NCBI GenBank assembly: GCA_016874895.1
Contig: VGSX01000179.1
Coordinates: 1 to 7,391 of the forward strand
Direction of reading: 5' to 3'
DNA from: Deltaproteobacteria bacterium
Lineage (GTDB): Bacteria > Desulfobacterota > Desulfobaccia > Desulfobaccales > Desulfobaccaceae
DNA length: 7,391 nt
Of this stretch, positions 1 through 5,613 are shown piece by piece (positions within the stretch are counted from its first letter, which is position 1; each line of letters opens with the position of its first letter). Made by a program: the position numbers and the translations under genes. A model generated the notes under the pieces. It was not told the origin of the DNA. It did not search any database and saw only the letters and a program-made list of their open reading frames with translations.

Positions 1-131
1 ACCTTGGTTGATAATGGCATGACACATCCGATACCCTGGATACCCCCGGTCAAGGATCAGGAGGTCTCCCGGCCCCAGTTCCTGGATTAACTCCAGGGCC
101 ATCTCCCGCTCTGAGGTATTGAAAGGAGCTC
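1..131 (-). pseudogene. Inverted second copy of the IS4-family transposase gene (fragment)
   Basis: Positions 1-126 are the exact reverse complement of 1000-1125, which lies inside the plus-strand transposase at 639-1767. I compared the two block by block and found no mismatch. Similarity stops within about five bases of 126, just before the inverted repeat at 132. Read on the minus strand it encodes the region around the second catalytic aspartate (LILDRGYPGY). The copy runs off the left edge of the window, so its full length is unknown. It has lost everything upstream of the codons equivalent to about 996, and a TAA and a TGA lie in frame upstream of the junction, so it cannot make a full transposase from this end. 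The perfect identity means a recent duplication, gene conversion between copies, or an assembly fold-back at a repeat. Confidence 0.9.
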
Positions 132-159
132 CCGGAGATTATCAGTAAATTCCAAAAAT
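132..159 (+). repeat. Left inverted repeat (28 bp, imperfect)
   Basis: Pairs with 611-638. The outer 15 bp are identical and 24 of 28 positions match overall, with an inner AAAAAT block conserved in both arms. It abuts the end of homology of the inverted transposase fragment. Confidence 0.75.
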
Positions 160-209
160 CCCGGTTGACGGTGAATGAATTCAGTGGGTTAGGTGCCGAA
201 AAGCCGAAA

Positions 210-224
210 CCTGTAGTGTCGGCA
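210..224 (+). repeat. Direct repeat, copy 1
   Basis: CCTGTAGTGTCGGCA here matches CCTGTAGTGACGGCA at 567-581 at 14 of 15 positions and in the same orientation. Copy 2 spans the stop codon of the IS1634-like remnant, so copy 1 may mark the 3' end of a related, more decayed IS. Confidence 0.6.
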
Positions 225-257
225 TATGCTTTTTGATAGATTTATTGTCATTGTATA

Positions 258-285
258 TTGACATCATTGATCGCCATGATATAGT
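258..285 (+). promoter_or_regulatory. Sigma-70-like promoter
   Basis: A consensus -35 box TTGACA (258-263) is followed after 16 bp by TATAGT (280-285). The ATG of the downstream transposase remnant lies only 7 bp past the -10 box, so any transcript would be almost leaderless over that ORF. This suggests the ATG and promoter were brought together by deletion, or that the ATG is not a native start. Activity is inferred from the boxes alone. Confidence 0.4.
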
Positions 286-291
286 GGCGTC

Positions 292-573
292 ATGTATCTT
301 CGGACCAGCACTCGTATCCGGGCTCATATTTTCATCTGTGTCATGGCCCTGCAACTGCACCGCCTCATGCGGTCCCGTTTACATCAGGCCAAAATCTTCA
401 CCTCGCCGGAAAGGGTGCTGGAGAAACTTGCTCTGAACCGGACGGTGCAGGCCCGAATCAATGGCAAAAAGTTCGAAGGCCTCATTCCGCCAACACCCGA
501 ACAACTCGATCTCTTTAAAGCCCTGGGGGTACCCACGCCTCAACACCACGATCTGCAAGACTCCACCCTGTAG
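292..573 (+). pseudogene. 3' end of an IS1634-like (IS4 superfamily) transposase
   Basis: Ninety-three codons from an ATG to TAG. The first part (RIRAHIFICVMALQLHRLMR) matches the pattern with which IS1634-type transposases follow their catalytic core: a short R-x-R-I-x-A-H-I motif leading into a hydrophobic helix. The later part (SPERVLEKLA, then PPTPEQLDLFKALGVPTP) is the typical helical C-terminal tail. The expected transposase is about 500-600 residues, so more than four fifths are missing, including all DDE residues. In-frame stops lie just upstream (259-261, 268-270, 277-279). No Shine-Dalgarno sequence is visible. The family assignment is from recalled sequence character, without an alignment. 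Confidence 0.55.
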
Positions 574-581
574 TGACGGCA
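567..581 (+). repeat. Direct repeat, copy 2
   Basis: Second copy of the CCTGTAGTGNCGGCA repeat, overlapping the TAG stop of the IS1634-like remnant. See copy 1 at 210-224. Confidence 0.6.
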
Positions 582-610
582 AAAAAAGTCAATAGGCTAA
601 TTTAACTTAT

Positions 611-638
611 ATTTTTCGTCTTGACTGATAATCTCCGG
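611..638 (-). repeat. Right inverted repeat (28 bp, imperfect)
   Basis: Reverse complement of 132-159 at 24 of 28 positions, with the outer 15 bp (624-638) perfect. It directly abuts the open frame of the truncated IS4-family transposase, whose in-frame TGA (622-624) lies inside the repeat. Confidence 0.75.
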
Positions 639-1767
639 ATACCAAAAAGTCGTTGACCGATTTTTCTCGGAAACGGGTCTCGCCTTTTCCGGCCAGGAGG
701 TCATCAAGCCCCCCGACAAAGCAGCTTGCCATCGGGCCAGAAAGAAAATTCCGGTTCGGGTCTGCCAGCTTCTGTTCGCCGAAGCAGTTGAATATGCTCA
801 ATCTTTAGCCAGCAAGCAAGAAAAGCTCACCTGGAATGGGTCCCGGGTTTATGCCATTGATGGTACCAAAAAGAACCTTCCCGACAGTGACGAACTGGCG
901 GAATATTTTGATGGACCCCACCAGGCGCATTTTCCCCAAATGATCACCGGGGTGCTTTTTGATGTCCTGGCCAAAATACCGGTCAATTATATGAGAGCAC
1001 CTTTCAATACCTCAGAGCGGGAGATGGCCCTGGAGTTAATCCAGGAACTGGGGCCGGGAGACCTCCTGATCCTTGACCGGGGGTATCCAGGGTATCGGAT
1101 GTGTCATGCCATTATCAACCAAGGTGTTGATTTCCTTATTCGGTTACCTAAAGACGGCATGTTTCAGGAAGCCCGGGATTTCCTCGCCCGAAGAAAACGG
1201 GATGGGAAAATCACCCTGCACCCTCCCAAAGCCTTGGTCAAAGCAAACCCTGAAGCCGATTATCAACCTCTAACTGTGAGGATTGTGGTTGTAGCCCTGC
1301 CAGATTCCAAAGAAACCGCCGTTTATATTACCACACTGACGAACCGGCAGAAATATCCGCTCCGAGCCCTGAGAAATCTTTATCACTGCCGCTGGCAGGA
1401 GGAAGAATTTTTCAAAGCCATCAAGGAGCACCTCAGAGCCGAAGATTTCCGGGGCAAGAACGTGCAATTTATCGACCAGGAACTCTTATCGACTTATCTC
1501 TACTATATCCTTACCAGAATCATGATGCTGGAGGCAGCTCAACAACACCATAAGCCCGTTGAGAACCTGGAAACGAAAGCTGCCTTAATCGCCGTAGCCA
1601 GGTATCTTGACCGAATATTTCTGGCCGAAACCCTGGAACAATGCCAAGAACTGTGCCGACGCTGCCTGGCAGAAATATCCTGGAGAACATACCGTCCCCG
1701 TCATGGACGGAAATTCCCCCGGAAATCAAAAAGCCGTCATGGCAAATGGGCCAACAAATGGTCTTAA
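639..1767 (+). pseudogene. IS4-family transposase, N-terminus missing
   Basis: The frame is open from 625 to a TAA at 1765-1767 and clearly codes upstream of the first ATG (940). The first catalytic aspartate sits in YAIDGTKKNLPDS (codon 859-861), the second in LILDRGYPGY (1075-1077). The glutamate (1402-1404) lies in YHCRWQEEEFFKAIK, which fits the IS4 signature Y-x2-R-x3-E-x6-K exactly. The segment VVDRFF then CHRARKKIP looks like the usual N-terminal domain, so only a few codons plus the start seem lost. There is no ATG, GTG or TTG in frame between the TGA at 622-624 and 940. Starting at 940 would omit the first aspartate. The catalytic triad is therefore complete but the gene has no proper start. 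The 3' side runs directly into the intron-like sequence, and no IS right-end repeat was found. Confidence 0.85.
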
Positions 1768-2040
1768 GTCAACGGCATTGGGTTTATCTACCACGCGAAG
1801 CGTTTAGTTCATGTTGACCATACCTCTTCGGGCCTGCCTCCTCACCGTTTGGTGCTAACAGTTCTCAGCTTTCCCTCACGGGTCTGCTTAGCCATAAGGC
1901 GGGGTACAGTTGTCCTGGAAGCTACCAAAGGGTGAATTACTTCATCCCTAAGTTACCAGTGAGCCCCAGGTGACGGCACACCTGGTTTCGCCCTCAAAAT
2001 TAAATCGAAACAGATACTTAAGCGACTTTACGTCGCACAC
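1768..2040 (-). mobile_element. 5' fragment of a group II intron (domain I region)
   Basis: Read on the minus strand from 2040, the sequence begins GTGTGCGAC, matching the group II 5' consensus GUGYG. It is rich in stem-loops: GCGAC/GTCGC (2022-2036), CCAGGTG/CACCTGG with a 6-nt loop (1966-1985), TGAA-GUAA-UUCA near 1933-1944, CCC-GUGA-GGG (1873-1882) and ACGC-UUC-GCGU near 1793-1803. Two of these carry GNRA tetraloops (GUAA, GUGA) only when read on the minus strand, which supports the orientation. A GTCAAC/GTTGAC pairing joins 1768-1773 with 1813-1818. The coding sequence of a small HTH gene stops exactly where the intron begins. No reverse transcriptase, domain V or 3' end is present; the remainder would lie beyond the IS elements to the left, or is lost. 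The class is not assigned. Confidence 0.6.
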
Positions 2041-2153
2041 GGATGTTCCAGATGCCTGACCCAGGAATAAATGGTGGGCTTGGGAACCCCCAGGTGGTCC
2101 GATAACTCTGCTGGTTTAAGTAACTTTGGAAGATTGGGATTATCGCTATCCAT
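2041..2153 (-). pseudogene. N-terminal part of a small excisionase-like HTH protein, split by the intron
   Basis: Thirty-seven codons plus two bases from an ATG at 2153-2151. The core reads LLKPAELSDHLGVPKPTIYSW, the winged-HTH pattern of the excisionase/MerR-like DNA-binding family (LLTPEELAEYLGVPKSTIYKW in typical members). The family normally continues with a short wing and a basic helix ending near residue 60-70. Here the match stops at H37, where the group II intron-like GTGTG begins, so the second exon is out of view. The intron would sit after the second base of a codon. The upstream Shine-Dalgarno sequence is weak (GGAAAAG, about 12 nt before the ATG). If the intron cannot splice, the gene is dead. 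These small proteins regulate excision of mobile elements or act as DNA-binding subunits; the target here is unknown. Confidence 0.65.
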
Positions 2154-2448
2154 ATTGGGTCCATTCTTTTCCAGAAATCTTTTCCCAAAGATTAGGGCGT
2201 AAAGCAACCCTTAAAGGGGATAATTCCTCATAGGATTCAAGGGGCTGGTGGCCCCTTTACCGGATCACATCACCCATGAGGCGGTTTCGCCTTTATTTCC
2301 AGGAGGCCGCATCACTTTCGGTAAGCCTTGTAGTGCCAAACATTTTTTTACTTCTCAACCTATTGTTATCGCATTACTATATTTTACTTGCGGTTGAATT
2401 TGAGTCAGACTGTTTGGACCGCCCCAGGGCATTTCGCAGAACGGTGAG
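2154..2448 (-). other. Intergenic region with several stem-loops; possible structured leader RNA
   Basis: There is no gene in these 295 bases. On the minus strand, upstream of the small HTH gene, sit several strong stems. AATCTTT/AAAGATT with a 4-nt loop spans 2176-2193. A 9-bp stem CCTCATGGG/CCTATGAGG (one G-U pair) spans 2226-2281 and encloses AAGGGGC/GCCCCTT (2239-2257). GGCG/CGCC spans 2280-2291. On the plus strand this last hairpin is followed by TTTATTT and could be a weak terminator. I could not match the set to a riboswitch class. The rest (2340-2448) is AT-rich with no clear promoter. A TGTAGTG at 2329-2335 resembles the direct repeats at 210 and 567 and may be another IS trace. Confidence 0.4.
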
Positions 2449-3696
2449 TTAGAGCTCCCCGAGCATGTCTTCGGCCCGTTCAATCACTCCGCCCAGGTCG
2501 CGGCGGGAGGTCTTCAATTCGTAGGCGTAAATCTCTGTTCGCTGTTGGCGCAGATGCTCAAGGGCATCGGTCAACTCCAGGAGGTGGGTATGCCGGTTTT
2601 TTAAAAAATCCAAGGTCTGAAATATCTCCGGCCTCAGAAAATACCGGCCGACGATGGACCGGGAGGAGGGTATTTCACTGATGGGATGCTGGGGCGCCGG
2701 TTTTTCCCTGAGTTCGTCCACCAGGAAAACTCTCGGGTGAGCTGTCTCTGCCCCCAGGCGAACCACGCCGCCTTGGAGAAGTCTGGATTTGGGCGCCGGC
2801 TCCACGGCGAATAAGGGAGCATGGTGGAGCTGTGCAAAAACCTGGCTCATGTGCTGCAATTCTCTGGGCATATCCCGGGAATACCGCCGGTCCAGCATCT
2901 CATCCGGCAAGAGAACCAGGAAATTTTCCTCTCCCACCCAGGAGGCGGCTTGCAGCACTGCGTCCCCCAGCCCCCGGGGGGCGCTTTGGACGCAGAAATC
3001 CACCGTAAAACGGGGCGCGGCGGCCAGATCCAGGGCGATCTGCAGGGGGCGGTGGAGGGCCTCGGCGGTGCCTGGGGCCAGGATCAGCATGAACTGGCAG
3101 ATACCTGCGGATGCCGCCTCCGCCATCGTCTGCAGCAGCAGGCGCTGCATAATATGAAAGGCTAAGAGGCGGTGCTGCCCCCCCGCGGCCGGAATAACGG
3201 CCCGGTGCACTGGCGCCGTTAAGAATGTGGCCATGGTTTTTAAGGTCGAGGAAATGGCCGCGGCCGCCAGGTTGCGGGTTTGAGCCTCGGCAGACTCCAT
3301 GGCCTGGAGAAGACGACGGATGCTCCCCTCATCCAAGCCGATGGCCTCCAGTTTGTTCCAGAGCGAAACGGCCTCCAAATCGTGGGCCGGTGCGCTCTCG
3401 CCGATCCGGGAGACCGCGGTGTCCTGACCTTTTGGGGCGCTGAGACCGGCTAACAGAGGCATGGGGGCCAGATCGCCGGCCATAAACAAGTTATCCAGTT
3501 CCTGGCCCGTAATACCCAAAGCCGAGGCCAGCTTCAGCAGCGTCTGGCGCCGGGGCCGGCGTTCGCCGCTCTCCAGACGGTTGATGTAGCTGACATCCAA
3601 CCCTACCTGCTGGGCCAGGGCCCGTTGGCTCATCCCGACAGCCTCCCGGGACTGCCGCAGCAGCATACCGATCTGGGATGGCGGGTTTTTTTCCAT
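2449..3696 (-). CDS. XRE-family regulator fused to a degenerate GalU-like nucleotidyltransferase domain
   Basis: 415 residues. Residues 9-65 form a Cro/C1-type HTH (MLLRQSREAVGMSQRALAQQ, then DVSYINRLESGERRPRR, the recognition helix and following loop). Residues 66-160 are a linker, partly helical. Residues 164-415 follow UTP-glucose-1-phosphate uridylyltransferase (GalU): RAVIPAAG (165-172), GLGDAVLQA (242-250), LVLLPDEML (260-268, with the metal-binding Asp position kept), EKPAP (331-335), SIVGRYFL (347-354), ELTDAL (374-379) and RRDLGG (398-403). The GalU signature G-x-G-T-R-x-L-P, with about 13 following residues including the P-K-E-M-L lysine, is replaced by GGQHRLLAF and a gap. Catalysis therefore looks lost, and the domain may bind a nucleotide or sugar nucleotide to control the HTH. 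An in-frame TAA 9 nt before the ATG makes this the only start ahead of the HTH. AAAGGA lies unusually close (1 nt) to it. Confidence 0.85.
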   Translation of the reverse strand: MEKNPPSQIGMLLRQSREAVGMSQRALAQQVGLDVSYINRLESGERRPRRQTLLKLASALGITGQELDNLFMAGDLAPMPLLAGLSAPKGQDTAVSRIGESAPAHDLEAVSLWNKLEAIGLDEGSIRRLLQAMESAEAQTRNLAAAAISSTLKTMATFLTAPVHRAVIPAAGGQHRLLAFHIMQRLLLQTMAEAASAGICQFMLILAPGTAEALHRPLQIALDLAAAPRFTVDFCVQSAPRGLGDAVLQAASWVGEENFLVLLPDEMLDRRYSRDMPRELQHMSQVFAQLHHAPLFAVEPAPKSRLLQGGVVRLGAETAHPRVFLVDELREKPAPQHPISEIPSSRSIVGRYFLRPEIFQTLDFLKNRHTHLLELTDALEHLRQQRTEIYAYELKTSRRDLGGVIERAEDMLGEL

Positions 3697-3820
3697 GTCC
3701 TTTTATGGGATGCGGTTTTCAGTTTGCAGTGCTGAGGAACCGGTAATTAACCGAGAAATGCCTGCAGCAACATAAAATGAGAACCCAGAATTCATAACAG
3801 AGTCGCCACGAGATTTTTTT

Positions 3821-3843
3821 AAAAACGAAAAACCGGAAACCAG
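3821..3843 (-). terminator. Weak terminator candidate after the purF-like gene
   Basis: Just past the purF-like stop, CTGG-ttt-CCGG (a 4-bp stem with one G-U pair) is followed by TTTTTCGTTTTT. The T-tract is good but the stem is very short, so termination would be inefficient at best and read-through into the regulator gene is possible. The remainder of the 148-bp gap (3697-3820) shows no gene and no convincing promoter. Confidence 0.25.
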
Positions 3844-3844
3844 C

Positions 3845-5221
3845 TTAGTCCCCCATGGGGCGTTTGCCGTCCCAGCATTTCAGGCAGAGATCGTCCCGGG
3901 ACAGTTGCAGGGCGGCCACGAAGGCCTCCAGGCTGTTGTATTTCACCGAATCGGCGCCGATATGGGCTGCTACCCAGCCCTCCAGGTCCCGGAGTTGTTC
4001 CAGGGTGATGATGTCGCCGCGGAACAAGTATTTCCGGGCCATGAGTTCTTCGTAGGTGCGGGTGGAGATGCCGAAGTCGCAAGGGTACATCAGGGGCGGG
4101 CAGGCCACCCGGACGTGCACCGCTCTGGCCCCGGCCTGTTTCAATTCATGCACCTTATTGTAAATCTGGGTCCCCCGGACTATGGAATCGTCGCACAGGA
4201 TAATGCTTTTACCCTTCACCGCGTGTTGCAGCACCGCCAACTTGCGTTTGGCCATTTTTTCCCGGGCCACCTGGGTGGCCTGGGTGTAGCTGCGATCGGC
4301 ATAGCGGTTGTAAAGAAAAACTTCCTGATAATTGAGGCGGGAATGCATGTGGTAGCCGATGGCGTGGGCGATGCCGGACATGGGGACCGCGGCCACCAGA
4401 TCGGCTTGGACGCCGCCTTCCTCCTGGTCCCGCTGGGATAAACGGGCCCCCAGATTATACCGGGCCTGGAGCACCGGCAGGCCGTCGATGACGGAGTCCA
4501 GGCTGGCGGTGTAGGCCCATTCAAAGGCGCAATGTGCGCTCCGGGGAGAGGGAAGCTGCCTCACCGTGGTGCAGCCCCGATGATCCAGGAGGACGATTTC
4601 CCCTGGGCGAACATCCCGGACAATCTCGAATCCCAGATTGTGCAGGGCCCGGGACTCGGAGCAGACAATATACCTGCCGGGGCCATGCCCCAGAATCAGA
4701 GGACGGAGGCCGAAAAGGTCCCGGGCCGCGTAGATGCCCTCCCGGGTCAGGACCACCAGGGAATAGGCCCCTATGATTTTTTCGGCCAATCCTGCGATAC
4801 CACTCACCGGATCTTTTTCTTCTAAAATTAATTTAGCTATTATTTCAACATGATAGCCCCGCCAGAAGGCCTTGCCGCGGCTCATCATGTCATCTTTTAA
4901 GGCCTTGGCGTTGATGAGGTTGCCGCTGAAAGCCACGGCGATCTCCCCGAGGCTGGACTGCCACTTCACGGGCTGCCGCTCTTTGAGGCTGACGTGGCCG
5001 ATGCCCCAGCGTCCCGGCAGACTGTCCAGTTCCTGGTCAGTGAAGGTATTGAGAACCTTGCCGTGATGGGTGACCTGGTGTACTCCATCATCATAGGTGG
5101 CGATGCCGCAGTACTGCTGGCCCCGGTGCTGCAGAAAATCAATGCCCTGAAAAATTTCCCAGGCGCACGGCCCCGGTCCGTAGATGGCGAAAATTCCGCA
5201 ATTGTCCTGCACGGCTTTCAT
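3845..5221 (-). CDS. purF: PurF-family amidophosphoribosyltransferase with altered glutamine site
   Basis: PurF makes 5-phosphoribosylamine from PRPP and glutamine, the first step of purine synthesis. I choose the ATG at 5221: GGAG (5231-5234) lies 9 nt upstream, while the in-frame TTG at 5227 would be only 3 nt away. The product has 458 residues. A 7-residue propeptide precedes the nucleophile C8 (NCGIFAIYG), then LQHRGQ (30-35). The PRPP loop ILCDDSIVRGT (341-351) and VPMSG (279-283) are intact. C231, C381, C446 and C449 match the four [4Fe-4S] ligands of the Bacillus-type enzyme. The glutaminase half is odd. GHVRY is GHVSL with a deletion after it (Arg to S78). HNGNL is FSGNL (oxyanion Asn to S99). 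The Gln-binding Asp is H124 or next to it. RPDS is SLDS. It may use ammonia, or be a paralogue with another role. The symbol marks the family only. Confidence 0.85.
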   Translation of the reverse strand: MKAVQDNCGIFAIYGPGPCAWEIFQGIDFLQHRGQQYCGIATYDDGVHQVTHHGKVLNTFTDQELDSLPGRWGIGHVSLKERQPVKWQSSLGEIAVAFSGNLINAKALKDDMMSRGKAFWRGYHVEIIAKLILEEKDPVSGIAGLAEKIIGAYSLVVLTREGIYAARDLFGLRPLILGHGPGRYIVCSESRALHNLGFEIVRDVRPGEIVLLDHRGCTTVRQLPSPRSAHCAFEWAYTASLDSVIDGLPVLQARYNLGARLSQRDQEEGGVQADLVAAVPMSGIAHAIGYHMHSRLNYQEVFLYNRYADRSYTQATQVAREKMAKRKLAVLQHAVKGKSIILCDDSIVRGTQIYNKVHELKQAGARAVHVRVACPPLMYPCDFGISTRTYEELMARKYLFRGDIITLEQLRDLEGWVAAHIGADSVKYNSLEAFVAALQLSRDDLCLKCWDGKRPMGD

Positions 5222-5246
5222 GAACAACTACTCCGCAAAACAGGTG

Positions 5247-5321
5247 GCCAAGCAAAGCTTGGCGGAACATTGGGTTCCAGAGTACAACTCGACAACCAGT
5301 TCCTCATGGGCCGGTGGCCCA
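5247..5321 (-). promoter_or_regulatory. Cluster of three stem-loops ahead of the purF-like gene
   Basis: GCCAAGC/GCTTGGC with a 3-nt loop (5247-5263) lies directly beside GGAAC/GTTCC (5264-5278). A third stem, TGGGCC/GGCCCA with a 3-nt loop, is at 5307-5321. The first hairpin ends about 25 nt before the chosen ATG. TCCGC on the minus strand (5262-5266), partly inside it, could also pair with the GCGGA (5232-5236) that carries the Shine-Dalgarno sequence, so two exclusive folds are possible. Alternatively this is a dispersed palindromic repeat of the REP type. Confidence 0.4.
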
Positions 5322-5514
5322 CTCGTAAAGCGTGAAAAGTAATCTTGGGCGGCCCTTGGTCGCATGGAAATGGCGTGCACGACACGCCCTATAATGCTTT
5401 GTATCTTGAACCTTGAATTTTTCATGACAGGATGAAGGGGGATTTTAAAGAGTCCGCCTTTTTCCCCTTTTCTAAATGGGTCAGGGGAAGTTTTAATAAA
5501 CAGGGCCCCCGGTT

Positions 5515-5530
5515 ATGAAAATATTTTCAT
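5515..5530. promoter_or_regulatory. Perfect 16-bp palindrome, possible operator
   Basis: ATGAAAATATTTTCAT is perfectly self-complementary and sits in the carB/purF gap, about 85 nt after the carB stop. Its size and symmetry suit a dimeric regulator, and the XRE protein three genes along is one candidate, but no second copy is seen in the window. Confidence 0.3.
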
Positions 5531-5531
5531 C

Positions 5532-5553
5532 GGGCAGTCTCGGGAGCCTGCCC
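5532..5553 (-). terminator. Weak hairpin after carB
   Basis: GGGCAG/CTGCCC with a 10-nt loop lies about 60 nt past the carB stop. On the minus strand it is followed by GATGAAAATATTTT, which lacks a clean T-tract, so it would be a poor intrinsic terminator. Confidence 0.25.
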
Positions 5554-5613
5554 CTTCAGCGGGATTTTCACGATAAAATTCTATCAGAAACAAAGGAATG
5601 CCGAAATGCCCCC

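Larger units (their letters stand above)
132..236 (+). pseudogene. Possible C-terminal remnant of a transposase
   Basis: A plus-strand frame reads through the left inverted repeat as PEIISKFQKSRLTVNEF and continues with GLGAEKPKPVV before a TGA at 234-236. The lysine- and proline-rich LGAEKPKP ending resembles the tails of IS4/IS1634-type transposases, and the nearby IS1634-like remnant ends with a comparable LGVPTP segment. The frame has no start codon and is preceded by a stop at 120-122. It is short enough to be open by chance. Confidence 0.25.
132..638. mobile_element. 507-bp segment bounded by inverted repeats, carrying IS remnants
   Basis: The segment starts and ends with a 15-bp perfect inverted repeat (CCGGAGATTATCAGT at 132-146, its complement at 624-638). 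The match extends inward to 24 of 28 positions. On both outer sides lies the same IS4-family transposase gene in opposite orientations. Inside are a short open stretch, a direct repeat pair, a good sigma-70-like promoter and the 3' end of an IS1634-like transposase. This is what an internally deleted, non-autonomous IS derivative would look like. No target-site duplication is visible: the left flank ends in gagctc and the right flank begins ataccaaa. The repeats might instead be sequence shared by two inverted IS copies. The boundaries are seen in the sequence; mobility is inference. Confidence 0.45.
5222..5613 (-). other. Intergenic/leader region between carB and the purF-like gene
   Basis: These 392 bases hold no convincing gene. 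A 65-codon minus-strand frame (5425-5228) ends at the ribosome binding site of the purF-like gene, but it has no Shine-Dalgarno sequence and no recognisable domain. The carB-proximal half contains a perfect palindrome (5515-5530) and a 6-bp hairpin (5532-5553). The purF-proximal half holds three stem-loops. I recognise no known riboswitch, including no purine or PRPP class. Confidence 0.5.

Noticed and set aside
607..801. Minus-strand 64-codon frame
   Set aside because: It is antisense to the N-terminal coding part of the IS4-family transposase, which carries recognisable protein sequence on the plus strand.
940..1767. Transposase start at the ATG at 940
   Set aside because: Clear transposase sequence, including the first catalytic aspartate at 859-861, lies upstream in the same frame. 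The ATG is internal.
1758..1817. Short plus-strand frame reading HWVYLPREAF after the transposase stop
   Set aside because: It looks protein-like but is only 19 codons, and it overlaps the GTCAAC/GTTGAC pairing and hairpin of the intron-like region on the other strand.
2160..2340. Known riboswitch (c-di-GMP, Moco, cobalamin, fluoride)
   Set aside because: The conserved core sequences of these classes are not present; only generic stems were found.
3905..4441. Plus-strand open frame of 178 codons
   Set aside because: It is fully antisense to the purF-like gene, whose motifs prove the coding strand.
5228..5425. Minus-strand 65-codon frame ending at the purF-like ribosome binding site, considered as a leader peptide
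   Set aside because: There is no Shine-Dalgarno sequence before its ATG, no run of regulatory codons and no domain. It overlaps three hairpins, which better explain the sequence.
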